The notes below the pieces were generated by a model. That model had not been told where the DNA came from. It did no database searches and saw nothing but the letters and a program-made list of their open reading frames with translations. From positions 124,001 through 188,000 of the forward strand of contig NZ_BBJT01000010.1 in assembly GCF_000739915.1 (NCBI RefSeq): a stretch of 64,000 nt of DNA. The letters are read 5' to 3'. Made by a program: the position numbers and the translations under genes. The first letter of the stretch is position 1. Every line of letters begins with the position of its first letter. This DNA is from Paenibacillus chitinolyticus NBRC 15660. Its GTDB lineage: Bacteria > Bacillota > Bacilli > Paenibacillales > NBRC-103111. Positions 26,180-34,457 of this stretch are shown here, one piece after another.

Positions 26180-26950
26180 TTGAAAGATGTTTCAGAACTT
26201 TTTTGGAATGCGTCGACGGATGAAATCAAACGGGGATACGTTTTCTCGGATCAGGAAGAAGCTTATGTGTGTCTGGTTTGCGGGAAATCGTTCACTAAAG
26301 GGATTATTTACCGTGAAGACGAGACGTTTTACGAAGCCGAAAAGTTCGCGTCCCGGCATATCGCCGCCGAGCATGGGTCCATGTTCCATTATCTGCTCAA
26401 CTTGAATAAGAAGTTGACGGGATTGACCGACCTGCAGAAGCAGCTGCTCGGATTTTTTCACGACGGATTGTCCGACAAAGACATTGTGGGAGAACTTGGC
26501 GGCGGAAGCACTTCAACCATCCGTAATCACCGGTTTACGATGAGGGAGCGGGAGAAGCAGGCTAAAGTGTATTTGGCGCTTATGGGGCTTCTGGACCAGC
26601 GGCCTGATACCGGAAAAACGTCTTCTTTTATTGCCGTTCCGAAAAGCGCTACGGTGCTGGATGAAAGATTCGCGATTACGGAACAGGAAAACGAGCAATT
26701 TCTGAAGCTGTATTTTCCGTACGGGGTAGACGGACCTCTCAACAAATTTCCGAAAAAAGAGAAGCGGAAGATCGCTATCCTGCGGCAGCTGGCAACAAGA
26801 TTTGAAGCGGATCGGAAGTACACGGAAAAAGAAGTGAACGAGGTGCTGAAAGAAGCGTGGCACGATTACGTGACTATCCGCAGATACCTGATCGAATACG
26901 GCTTTATGAAGCGTCACGACGACGGCAGCGCGTATTGGGTAACCCGTTAA
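26180..26950 (+). CDS. DUF2087 transcriptional regulator with zinc-finger-like motif
   Basis: Probable DNA-binding regulator of 256 residues. The N-terminal part has a CxxC...H...H arrangement (VCLVCGKSF, then ASRHIAAEH) that could bind a metal. A LuxR-like helix-turn-helix occupies about 90-140 (LTDLQKQLLGFFHDGLSDKDIV; GSTSTIRNHRFTMRE), and the C-terminal 80 residues are the DUF2087 domain (NKFPKKEKRKIAILRQLATRF; YVTIRRYLIEYGFMKR). TTG 26180 was chosen because GAAGGTG lies 6-7 nt upstream; TTG 26165 and GTG 26171 are in frame alternatives. The palindrome over its promoter suggests autoregulation. The signal it senses is unknown. Confidence 0.75.
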   Translation: MKDVSELFWNASTDEIKRGYVFSDQEEAYVCLVCGKSFTKGIIYREDETFYEAEKFASRHIAAEHGSMFHYLLNLNKKLTGLTDLQKQLLGFFHDGLSDKDIVGELGGGSTSTIRNHRFTMREREKQAKVYLALMGLLDQRPDTGKTSSFIAVPKSATVLDERFAITEQENEQFLKLYFPYGVDGPLNKFPKKEKRKIAILRQLATRFEADRKYTEKEVNEVLKEAWHDYVTIRRYLIEYGFMKRHDDGSAYWVTR

Positions 26951-27038
26951 GAGAAACGGCAAGCGCGCCTTGGGTCAAATTCACTAAAAGAGGTTAATAT
27001 CCGTATAGCAGCAGCTAGAGACAAAGGAGGATATAACC

Positions 27039-27392
27039 ATGCCCCATGATATGACCCATGAAGGCGTTAACGAAGAAATTCAACGTTGTATCGAAGAATG
27101 TATAAATTGTATTAAAACTTGCAATTATTGTTTCGATGCTTGTCTGAAGGAAGAAGACGCTTCCCATATGGCCGCGTGCATCAGGCTGACCCGTGAATGC
27201 GCGGATATTTGTACTTATGCCGCATCGGCCATGACCCGTCAAAGCCCGTTCATTGTGGAAATCTGCAACCTATGCGCGACGGTTTGCGAAATTTGCGCCA
27301 AAGAATGTGCGGAACATGAACACGAGCACTGTAGGGAGTGCGCCAAAGTATGCCGCTCCTGCGCGGAAGCTTGCCGTAGAATGGCTGCGTAA
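27039..27392 (+). CDS. Four-helix-bundle copper-storage protein (Csp/YhjQ-like)
   Basis: Cytosolic cysteine-rich protein that binds many Cu(I) ions inside a four-helix bundle (DUF326 family). The 117 residues contain 19 cysteines, mostly as CxxxC and CxxC steps along the helices (CIEECINCIKTCNYC; CNLCATVCEICAKEC; CRECAKVCRSCAEAC), plus a His-rich turn EHEHEH. No signal peptide is present, so it should act as an internal copper store or buffer. The ribosome site AAAGGAGG is very strong. No copper ATPase, CueR or CsoR lies nearby. Confidence 0.9.
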   Translation: MPHDMTHEGVNEEIQRCIEECINCIKTCNYCFDACLKEEDASHMAACIRLTRECADICTYAASAMTRQSPFIVEICNLCATVCEICAKECAEHEHEHCRECAKVCRSCAEACRRMAA

Positions 27393-27761
27393 GACATTTT
27401 AAATAAACGAGCGGCTTGAGATGCGGCACGTGGAGCAGGCAAAGTACGGCTCGATTAGTAAACGGTTAGAAAACAACGGCTAAAAAGGGAACCCCCACGG
27501 GTTCTTTTTTTAGTTTCCGCAAGAGAGGGAAGAAGCAAAACGAGATGTAAAAACTATTAAGGAATTCTAATAATTGGGTGACCGGAATGGGGCCGTTAAG
27601 GTTATAATGAGGGAAAGAATGCCCGAAAGTGCAACCTTCCTTCCCGCATTACGTCTATGACTGAAAGCCTGTTTCAATCCGCGCTTATTTGGGTAAATGT
27701 TGCTGATGCGCATGAAACCATAGTGAAGACCTAATTTTTGTCGCCTGAGGAGTTATCGTTT
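27393..27761 (+). other. 369-bp intergenic region between csp and GT2 genes
   Basis: Contains the csp terminator (27482-27512) and an isolated TATAAT at 27603-27608 without a well-placed -35. I see no reading frame, RNA family or repeat in the rest. Confidence 0.5.
27482..27512 (+). terminator. Intrinsic terminator after csp
   Basis: GAACCC / GGGTTC with loop CCAC, preceded by five A and followed by seven T. Confidence 0.85.
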
Positions 27762-28544
27762 ATGAAGGAAACTATTATTGTGGGCCTCCCGGCCTACAAC
27801 GAACAGGATGCCTTGCCTAAACTGCTTCCGAAGATGGAACAATTGTCGGTGCAGTTTGGGGAGGCTTTTCGCGTGGTTGTGGTCAACGACGGAAGCTCGG
27901 ACGGAACGGCCGAGGTCTTGAAGGAAGCATGCCGAACCTATGCATGGCTCCAAGTTATCGACCATGAGCGCAACCGCGGACTCGGGGAGGCCATGAACAC
28001 CCTGGTCCGATTTGTAACGAGCGAGTACCAGTCGAGCGATGTGCTTGTGACGCTGGACGCGGACAATACGCATAATCCGAACCTGATCCCGGCGCTCGTC
28101 GCGAAGCTGAAGGAGAACAAGCTGGATCTGGTTGTGGCGTCCCGTTTTGCCAGAGGGGGCCAGGAACTGGGCTTGTCGTTTATCCGGAGGCTTTACAGCC
28201 GCGGGGCGATGGTGTTTTTTAAGTTGTTTTTTCCTATCGAGGGGGTACATGATTATTCGAGCGGCTTTCGCGCCTACCGGATCGGATATCTCAACCAGGC
28301 TATGAACCTTTACAAACAAAGACTGATCACGACCAGCGGTTTCGATTGCATGGCCGAAATGATGGCCCGGTTTAGTAAAATCGGGATTAAAGCGGGGGAG
28401 TATCCGCTCGTGTTGGAATACCATTTAAAGGTCGGCCGCAGTAAAATGAATGTAAAGCGGACGATTGCAGGCTATTTCCGTCTGTTGATGAAAGTTAAAC
28501 CCCCCGTGCAGGGGACGCAAAAGAAAGTGAAGGGTACCGTATGA
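27762..28544 (+). CDS. Family 2 glycosyltransferase (polyprenyl-phosphate sugar synthase type)
   Basis: GT-A glycosyltransferase of 260 residues resembling dolichol-phosphate mannosyltransferase: GLPAYNEQDALPKLL, VVNDGSSDGT, the DxD-like LDADN and the acceptor-side segment DYSSGFRAYR. It probably moves a sugar from a nucleotide donor to undecaprenyl phosphate on the inner membrane face. The C-terminus lacks the two membrane helices of GtrB/CsbB-type enzymes. The ATG at 27762 has GAGGAG 11 nt upstream. It overlaps the following small membrane protein gene by 4 bp, so these genes form one unit with the GT-C enzyme beyond. The donor sugar is unknown. Confidence 0.88.
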   Translation: MKETIIVGLPAYNEQDALPKLLPKMEQLSVQFGEAFRVVVVNDGSSDGTAEVLKEACRTYAWLQVIDHERNRGLGEAMNTLVRFVTSEYQSSDVLVTLDADNTHNPNLIPALVAKLKENKLDLVVASRFARGGQELGLSFIRRLYSRGAMVFFKLFFPIEGVHDYSSGFRAYRIGYLNQAMNLYKQRLITTSGFDCMAEMMARFSKIGIKAGEYPLVLEYHLKVGRSKMNVKRTIAGYFRLLMKVKPPVQGTQKKVKGTV

Positions 28545-28903
28545 GCGCACTTTGGGTTATTTTATTATCGGTCGGTATGGGAGCGGTCGGGCAAGTTCTT
28601 CTCAAAGCGGGAGCGAACCGCCTGGGCGAACTCTCGCTGGCTCCGGCTACCTTGATTCCGGATTTATTCCGGATGGTCAAAACTCCCGAGATTCTGATCG
28701 GACTTATTTTATTCGGCACGAGCTTTCTGCTGTGGGTCAAGGTGCTCACCAAGGTCGAACTGAGCTATGCGTATCCGATGATGAGCTTGAGTTACGTGAT
28801 CGTGTTCGTCATGTCGTTTCTTTGGTTCCAAGAGACGTTTACGATGCAAAAGCTGGTCGGTATGGCCGTGATTATAATCGGAATCATTATCATTAATAAA
28901 TAA
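28541..28903 (+). CDS. SMR/EamA-like small membrane protein, putative lipid-sugar flippase
   Basis: Four-helix membrane protein of 120 residues in the small multidrug resistance/EamA clan. Hydrophobic segments at about 3-20, 48-66, 75-95 and 100-118. The pattern GMGAVGQVLLKAGANRL near the N-terminus and WVKVLTKVELSYAYPMMSLSYV in the middle is like ArnE/ArnF and other carriers that flip undecaprenyl-phosphate sugars. It lies between a GT2 synthase (4-bp overlap) and a GT-C transferase (10-bp gap), which strongly suggests flipping of the GT2 product. A multidrug-efflux role cannot be excluded by sequence alone. Confidence 0.8.
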   Translation: MSALWVILLSVGMGAVGQVLLKAGANRLGELSLAPATLIPDLFRMVKTPEILIGLILFGTSFLLWVKVLTKVELSYAYPMMSLSYVIVFVMSFLWFQETFTMQKLVGMAVIIIGIIIINK

Positions 28904-28913
28904 GGAGAAGCGC

Positions 28914-30341
28914 ATGGAACACAAGACGCGCATTCCTGCGTGGCTCATAACCGCCCTCTTGTTTATTGCGATTGCTGCGCTGAGAATTCCATACATAACT
29001 AATTCACCGTATGAAATCGATTCATGGAGACAGTCGGATACGGAATCAATCGCCCGTCATTTTGTGGAAACTAAATTTAATCTTTTCTATCCGCAGTTCA
29101 ATTATCAGGGGCCGCTTCCCAATTATGTGGAGCTGGAATTTCAGATTACCCCGTTTCTGATTGCGATTTTGTACAAACTGTTCGGGTATCACTACTGGCT
29201 GGCCAGGCTCGTGCCTCTGGCATTTTTTATGGGCTCGGCGTGGTTTCTCTACCTGATCGCCCGCACGTTCTATACGAAGCGGACAGCCTGGATCGCGGTT
29301 TTGCTGTACGGGATCTTACCGGTTGCGGTGACTTATTCCCGGGCCATTATGCCGGAAGCGGCGTCGCTGTTTTTTTACCTCGGCGCGTTCTATGCGTTCA
29401 CGGTGTGGATCCGCAAGGGCGGCACGGCTTTTGTGCTTACCGCGGCGCTGTTTACGGCGCTGGCGATTTCGCTCAAGGTGCCGACGATATTCGTAGGCAT
29501 TCCCATGCTTTTCATGGCGGCGGCGAAGTTTAAGTGGAAAATGCTCGTGAACTGGCGTTTGTGGCTGTTCGCGGCTCTGGCCCTCGGCCTTCCCGCGTTG
29601 TATTACGCCTGGGCCTCGTCCATAGCGGAATTCCAATTCGTATCGGGAATAGCGACGAAGCACATTTTCCCGAAAATGGCGACGGCGCTGTTTACTCCCG
29701 AGACCTGGGATTTTTTCCTGCGGGAGCTGCCGAAGGCTTTTTCTTGGCCGCTTCTGGCCCTGGCGGCCGCCGGTCTGCTTGCCGGCTTCCGGCAGAAGGA
29801 TATCCCCATCCGCGTGTGGGGATGGGCGATGCTTCTGGAGCTGGCCACGATCGTGGCGGTGATCAAATTCGATTATTATTTGATCTTCTTTGCTCCGGTT
29901 GCGGCCTTGCTCGCCGCGAAAACGATCGGCCGGCTGACGGAGTTCCGGTTCGGCCGGATTTCCGCCGCAGTCGTCGTTGCGGGCATCGGATGGGCCTGCG
30001 CCCTTATGATGAATCCTGATTACGGGAAGGAGAAAACGGTCATTCTGGAGCAGGCCCGGGCGGTCGAACGGCTTACAAAGCCGGGCGATCTCATTGTCGT
30101 CGGCACCGACGATCCCTCGCTGCTGAACGCCAGTCACCGGGTAGGCTGGAGGGTGCTTAACTCCATCCCGGACGATCCGATCAAAGAGCTCGAATATTTC
30201 CGGGCGGGGGGAGCGGCCTATTTTGTTCCTCTCAAAGGGCAAATTGACGGAGATAAGGCCGGGGAACTGCGCCGTTATCTTAACGCGAAGTTCGAGAAAA
30301 TTCCCGTAGAGGGCGGATATGACATTTACCGGCTGAACTGA
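28914..30341 (+). CDS. GT-C family (GT39/ArnT-like) membrane glycosyltransferase
   Basis: Integral membrane glycosyltransferase of 475 residues in the PMT/ArnT superfamily. The first external loop carries acidic residues (SPYEIDSWRQSDTESIARHF) where the family has its catalytic Asp. About ten membrane helices follow, and a soluble C-terminal region of about 110 residues ends the protein (PGDLIVVGTDDPSLLNA). Such enzymes take a sugar from a polyprenyl phosphate on the outer membrane face and attach it to a protein, wall polymer or lipid. AAGGAG lies at correct spacing. The acceptor is unknown; no substrate gene is adjacent. Confidence 0.85.
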   Translation: MEHKTRIPAWLITALLFIAIAALRIPYITNSPYEIDSWRQSDTESIARHFVETKFNLFYPQFNYQGPLPNYVELEFQITPFLIAILYKLFGYHYWLARLVPLAFFMGSAWFLYLIARTFYTKRTAWIAVLLYGILPVAVTYSRAIMPEAASLFFYLGAFYAFTVWIRKGGTAFVLTAALFTALAISLKVPTIFVGIPMLFMAAAKFKWKMLVNWRLWLFAALALGLPALYYAWASSIAEFQFVSGIATKHIFPKMATALFTPETWDFFLRELPKAFSWPLLALAAAGLLAGFRQKDIPIRVWGWAMLLELATIVAVIKFDYYLIFFAPVAALLAAKTIGRLTEFRFGRISAAVVVAGIGWACALMMNPDYGKEKTVILEQARAVERLTKPGDLIVVGTDDPSLLNASHRVGWRVLNSIPDDPIKELEYFRAGGAAYFVPLKGQIDGDKAGELRRYLNAKFEKIPVEGGYDIYRLN

Positions 30342-30384
30342 AAAAGAAAGCAGGGCCTGCATGCAGGCCCTGCTTTCTTTTTTT
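30341..30384. terminator. Bidirectional terminator, perfect 42-bp palindrome
   Basis: A 21-nt arm at 30341-30361 is followed without loop by its exact complement at 30362-30382, with A- and T-tracts at the outer ends. It closes the glycosyltransferase cassette from the left and uspA from the right. Confidence 0.9.
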
Positions 30385-30431
30385 GGTTTGCCGCTTAACG
30401 CAGCCGTTTATGTACTGCCGGGTGCCGGCGA

Positions 30432-30866
30432 CTACTTGATCACGAGCACCGGAATTTGCGCATGCTGGACGACATAGTGGCTGACGCTTCCGAGCACCCA
30501 CTCGCGCACTCCGCTAAGGCCGCGGCTGCCGATTACGATCAGATCCCGTCCGGTGCGCTCGGCGTGTTCGAGAATGGCCCTGCCCGGGTTGCCGTTCAGC
30601 AGATAAACCTCGGCCGGCTGGGAAAGTGAAACTAAACGCTGCTTAGCATCGTCTTTAATTTGTTCGGCCAATTCGTAATATTCTCCGGACATGCCGGCAG
30701 GGGTGGAAATGAGGGCTTCGCCAACGACAAGGTTAGGCATGTTCGCCACATGAACGACTTCCAGCTTGGCGGACGGGTTGCTTTTGGCAAGTCCGACGGC
30801 TTTTTCCAACGCTTTCTTTGATACTTCAGAACCATCATACGCGACTAAAATATTCAAGAATTGCAT
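30432..30866 (-). CDS. Universal stress protein UspA family
   Basis: Single-domain universal stress protein of 144 residues, an ATP-binding fold linked to survival under starvation and stress. The strand NILVAYDGSEVSKKAL opens the protein, and the phosphate-binding loop appears as VIGSRGLSGVREWVLGSVSHYVVQHA, the ATP-binding version (G-2x-G-9x-G-S). ATG at 30866 was chosen because AGAGGTGA lies 6 nt before it; a GTG three codons earlier overlaps that site. It is monocistronic, convergent with the glycosyltransferase cassette and divergent from the LCP gene. Confidence 0.93.
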   Translation of the reverse strand: MQFLNILVAYDGSEVSKKALEKAVGLAKSNPSAKLEVVHVANMPNLVVGEALISTPAGMSGEYYELAEQIKDDAKQRLVSLSQPAEVYLLNGNPGRAILEHAERTGRDLIVIGSRGLSGVREWVLGSVSHYVVQHAQIPVLVIK

Positions 30867-31056
30867 GATCGTCACCTCTTTGGCATAATGAATTAGGGAA
30901 GCTGTCGAATTTTTAACTTATTTGTAACTCTTTACTCCGGATTTCTCACTATAATTATACCGTCTACCGAACTATAATGATATCGTCCGCATCATACTCC
31001 TGTCTATACAATTCCATGGAACTGTATACCATACTCAAGAATTGAGGTTTTTAATT

Positions 31057-32460
31057 ATGTCCGACCCTATTAATCCGAATTCAACCCCCGTTTCCGGTAC
31101 TGATTCACGTAAATCCAAACTTAAGAAGAAAGCCAAATGGCCCTTATGGAAAAAAATAGCCGTAACCGGCGGCATTATCGTTTTGCTCCTTGTCATCGGC
31201 ATCGGCACGTACGCCAGCTTTCTCATCAGTAAAGCCAATAACATCATCGACACGGTAGGAACGAAGGAAGTCGTCGCTCCGAAGGATTCCGCCAAAGTCA
31301 AACCGATCAGCATCTTGCTGATGGGCGTGGATTCGCGGAAAGAAACCGGCTCGTTGAACAGTGATGTGATGATGGCCATTTCGATGAATCCCGAGACGAA
31401 GTCCGCAACGATCGTTTCTCTGCCGCGCGACCTTGAAATGAAGCTTAAGAAGAACGGCGATTCTCATAAGGCTAACTATTTTTACCCGCATTTCACGTTA
31501 ACTGAACCGGAAACCGCGATGAAAAAGACGAAGGATTTTTTCGGCAACTTTTTTGAGGTTCCTTTCGACTACATGGTGACCATCGATTTTGAAGGGTTTA
31601 AGCAGGTGGTCGATCAGCTCGGCGGCGTAACGGTCGATGTCGACCAGGATATGTATTATGTCGACAACTGGGACGGCACCAGAATCGATCTCAAGAAAGG
31701 CGTTCAGAAGCTGGACGGTAAAAAGACGCTCGACTTCGTGCGCTACCGCAAATCGAATCCGGGCTCGAAGTTCGAAACCCAGGAATCGAGCGATCCGGCG
31801 CGTAACGCGAGACAGCAGCAGGTCTTGAATGAAATTCTTAAAAACTTGAAAAGCCTGGGCGGGGTCACGAAAGCTTCCGGTATTTTGGAAGCGGTCGGTA
31901 ACAACCTGAAAACGGATATCCCTGCCAGTCAGATTCACGATATGATTTCCCAATATATCACAATCGATACGCAAAATATTGAACTCATTCATATGGACGG
32001 AGATTGGATCAGCCCTTACATCGTCGTGAAGGATGAGGAGATCAGAGAGGCCAAAAATGCACTGAAGCTCCGTCTGGATCCGAATTGGGTGCCGAGCAGC
32101 AGCCCGAATTCCACCGATTCGTCTAAAGGTACCGACAGCAGAGGAAACAATACCAATTCGGATGGCAAAATAACGCCGACTCGCACGCCGAAGCCGACGG
32201 ACGCCCCGACTCATACGCCGAAGTCGACGATCAAGCCGACACCGACGCCGACACCGAAAACGTCTGTACGGCCGAACCCGACTCCGGAAGACGATGATGT
32301 TGTACCGGGCTTGACACCGGACCCGACCCGCAAACCGGGGGGAAGCGTCACTCCGCCGCCGAGCGGGAAACCGACGACCCCTCCGAAAAATACGGAGCTC
32401 CCTAAACCGACACCGACGCCGACTCCGCAAAACCAGGAAGCGGCGCAAAAAACAGGATAA
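31057..32460 (+). CDS. LytR-CpsA-Psr (LCP) family wall-polymer ligase
   Basis: Membrane-anchored phosphotransferase that attaches teichoic acids or capsular polymers to peptidoglycan. Order in the 467 residues: short cytosolic basic part, one transmembrane helix (about 30-56), LCP domain from about 85 (ILLMGVDSRKETGSLNSDVMM; SLPRDLEMKL; LDGKKTLDFVRYRKSN) with its conserved Arg and Asp residues, and a C-terminal tail of about 110 residues rich in Thr-Pro and Lys-Pro that probably spans the wall. The ATG at 31057 has GAGG 9 nt upstream. It is a single-gene unit with its own terminator. Confidence 0.93.
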   Translation: MSDPINPNSTPVSGTDSRKSKLKKKAKWPLWKKIAVTGGIIVLLLVIGIGTYASFLISKANNIIDTVGTKEVVAPKDSAKVKPISILLMGVDSRKETGSLNSDVMMAISMNPETKSATIVSLPRDLEMKLKKNGDSHKANYFYPHFTLTEPETAMKKTKDFFGNFFEVPFDYMVTIDFEGFKQVVDQLGGVTVDVDQDMYYVDNWDGTRIDLKKGVQKLDGKKTLDFVRYRKSNPGSKFETQESSDPARNARQQQVLNEILKNLKSLGGVTKASGILEAVGNNLKTDIPASQIHDMISQYITIDTQNIELIHMDGDWISPYIVVKDEEIREAKNALKLRLDPNWVPSSSPNSTDSSKGTDSRGNNTNSDGKITPTRTPKPTDAPTHTPKSTIKPTPTPTPKTSVRPNPTPEDDDVVPGLTPDPTRKPGGSVTPPPSGKPTTPPKNTELPKPTPTPTPQNQEAAQKTG

Positions 32461-32466
32461 CTTCCT

Positions 32467-32511
32467 AAATCCCCGCACTTCTCGTTACGAGAGGTGCGGG
32501 GATTTCTTTTT
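32467..32511 (+). terminator. Intrinsic terminator after LCP gene
   Basis: Long stem AAATCCCCGCAC...GTGCGGGGATTT extended by TCTCG / CGAGA, then CTTTTT. Confidence 0.9.
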
Positions 32512-32614
32512 GCGGCGCTGGAGATCCTGAACTTTTTCCCCAGAGCTTGAGTTAGAAAAGAAAGTTGCGGGTAATATCAACAGGAGAGAAACTAACAAGG
32601 ATGAGGTGTTCGTG

Positions 32615-33049
32615 ATGAGCAAACATATTCAAGCCTATTTCCGCACGGAAAACGATGCGGAGGATGTTCGCATCCGGCTCCAAACTTATTCCGTCGAGCA
32701 GCTTGAAGTCGGAGAGACTCAGGGACGCGTATCACGGACCGGTTTGATTGCGCCTCCGGCCTTTGCGGGCGGGACGTCCGGAGCCGTCGGTGTGCCAGGT
32801 GCGACGATCGGCACCTCTCCGAGTCCGGGTGGCTTCATACCGGTCCGGGCGGCGGAGGATCGCCACGATCCCGACCGAACCATTCGTGGCGAAGACGATG
32901 GGCCGCTGAGCGATTTCATCTTAGGCGAAGGCGACGATGACTCCGAAAATCTGCGCTATGTGCTGTCGGCCAAGGTGCCGGATTCCGACTATACGGAAAT
33001 CGTGGAGATCATCCGCAGCAACAAGGGATACGTTGAATCGATAGATTAA
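32615..33049 (+). CDS. Conserved hypothetical protein with Gly/Pro-rich centre
   Basis: Protein of 144 residues that I cannot assign. The first 38 residues (HIQAYFRTENDAEDVRIRLQ) and the last 38 (LRYVLSAKVPDSDYTEIVEI) each look like one half of a small alpha/beta unit, as in general-stress proteins of the YflT type. Between them lie a glycine/proline-rich stretch (APPAFAGGTSGAVGVPGATIG) and an acidic loop. GAGGTG supports the ATG at 32615. It is 31 bp upstream of a DJ-1/PfpI gene, so the two are probably co-transcribed; that neighbour suggests a stress role. Confidence 0.7.
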   Translation: MSKHIQAYFRTENDAEDVRIRLQTYSVEQLEVGETQGRVSRTGLIAPPAFAGGTSGAVGVPGATIGTSPSPGGFIPVRAAEDRHDPDRTIRGEDDGPLSDFILGEGDDDSENLRYVLSAKVPDSDYTEIVEIIRSNKGYVESID

Positions 33050-33080
33050 AACCGGATAAACGAAAAGGAGTGGAACAACC

Positions 33081-33587
33081 ATGAGTAAAATCGCATTTTT
33101 GCTGGCACCCCAATTCGAGGATTCTGAAATGCAGGAACCTTATGAAGCTTTGAAGACCGACGGACACGAAGTCGTCATTATCGGATTGAAGCAGGGAGAG
33201 CTGCTTACCGGAAAAAACAAGAAAGCCGAATACACGGCCGATCAGGGCATCAAAGAAGCCAAAGCGGACGAATATGATGCCGTCGTTATTCCGGGAGGCT
33301 CTTCGCCGGAAGGATTGCGTCTGGATGCGGACATTCAAAGTTTCGTGAAAAAGATCCACGAGGCCGGAAAGCCTGTGGCCGCTATTTGCCACGGACCGCA
33401 GATTCTGATCAGCGCCGGTCTGATCAAGGGCCGGAAGCTCACCTCCTATCCGCCGCTTCAGGACGACGTGCGCAACGCCGGAGGGGAATTCGCGGATCAG
33501 GAAGTCGTGATCGACGGCAACCTGATTACGTCGCGGACTCCGAAGGATGAGCCTGCGTTTATCGCCGCCATCAAAAAGGCGATCTAA
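33081..33587 (+). CDS. DJ-1/PfpI family protein (YraA-like)
   Basis: Cytosolic protein of 168 residues in the class I glutamine-amidotransferase-like DJ-1/PfpI family; members are described as proteases, glyoxalases or deglycases. The nucleophile elbow AAICHGPQIL with its catalytic Cys followed by His is intact, and the acidic residue of the triad set is available in FEDSEMQEPYEAL. The ribosome site AAAAGGAGTG is strong. Probably in one operon with the hypothetical gene before it. The precise activity within this family cannot be read from sequence. Confidence 0.9.
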   Translation: MSKIAFLLAPQFEDSEMQEPYEALKTDGHEVVIIGLKQGELLTGKNKKAEYTADQGIKEAKADEYDAVVIPGGSSPEGLRLDADIQSFVKKIHEAGKPVAAICHGPQILISAGLIKGRKLTSYPPLQDDVRNAGGEFADQEVVIDGNLITSRTPKDEPAFIAAIKKAI

Positions 33588-33606
33588 AGGGATTTCTTTC
33601 ATCGGG

Positions 33607-33648
33607 CAAGAACGTCTGCGGCGCATGCTTGCAGGCGTTCTTGTTTTT
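33607..33648 (+). terminator. Intrinsic terminator after PfpI gene
   Basis: A 13-bp stem CAAGAACGTCTGC / GCAGGCGTTCTTG with one wobble, then five T. Confidence 0.88.
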
Positions 33649-33693
33649 CCTATATGATGGGGGTATCTCATCCGAAGGAGAAGGTATCTATTT

Positions 33694-34308
33694 ATGCTGT
33701 TCGTCCGTCAAGAAAGCTTCAAGGAATACATACGCCGGTATCCGGTGACGAGTCTTCTTGTCCTAATCCATGTGGTGCTGTTTGTGCTGATGGAGGTAAA
33801 CGGCTCGTCCACAAGCACGAGAACGCTTATCGAGTATGGAGCCTTATTTTCCGCTCCGGGTTTTGCGCCCGAGTGGTGGCGCTTCTTCACCGCCATGTTC
33901 TTACATATCGGCTTGTCCCATCTGCTGTTTAACAGCTTCGCCCTGGTGATTTTCGCACCGCCGCTGGAACGTCTGCTGGGCAGCGTCCGGTACGCGGTCT
34001 TCTACTTAGCCAGCGGGGCGCTGGGCAGCGCGTTCTCCTACTGGCTGCATACGGACTCTTATGTCGCGGCGGGGGCCTCCGGAGCCATTTACGGGATTTA
34101 TGCGGCCTATCTCTACCTGGCCTTGTTCCGCAGGCAGCTTCTGGATCAGCAATCGAGACAGACGGTCATCATCATTTTGGTGAGCGGTCTGCTGTTTTCC
34201 GTGATCGTGCCGAATGTGGATCTATACACGCATCTGGGCGGTTTTCTGGCCGGTTTTATCTTGTTTGCCTTGTTCGTGGAATTTATCAAACGAAGCGGCA
34301 GAAGATAG
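33694..34308 (+). CDS. Rhomboid family intramembrane serine protease
   Basis: Six-helix membrane protein of 204 residues. The catalytic dyad is visible: Ser in GASGAIYG on helix 4 and His in HLGGFLAG on helix 6; the helix-2 motif HIGLSHLLFNSFAL matches the HxxxxHxxxN pattern. It cleaves membrane proteins within the bilayer; the substrate is unknown. It is shorter than B. subtilis GluP and lacks the TPR region, so it resembles the minimal rhomboid core. Monocistronic and convergent with the flavoprotein gene to its right. Confidence 0.9.
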   Translation: MLFVRQESFKEYIRRYPVTSLLVLIHVVLFVLMEVNGSSTSTRTLIEYGALFSAPGFAPEWWRFFTAMFLHIGLSHLLFNSFALVIFAPPLERLLGSVRYAVFYLASGALGSAFSYWLHTDSYVAAGASGAIYGIYAAYLYLALFRRQLLDQQSRQTVIIILVSGLLFSVIVPNVDLYTHLGGFLAGFILFALFVEFIKRSGRR

Positions 34309-34392
34309 AGCGGGCCTGATTCGAAGGCAGTGCCGGTTAACTGAAAAAAGGAAGCGGGAGTTCCGACGCCCCGCTTCCGCTGAAACCGAAAG

Positions 34393-34436
34393 AAGACTCC
34401 TGAGGGTTCCGTAGAACCGGGCAGGAGTCTTTTCTG
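34393..34436. terminator. Bidirectional terminator between rhomboid and flavoprotein genes
   Basis: AAGACTCCTG / CAGGAGTCTT (34393-34402 / 34422-34431) with a nested GGTTC / GAACC stem, then TTTCTGTTT. Confidence 0.8.
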
Positions 34437-34457
34437 TTTACTTTTAAAGGATAAAAA

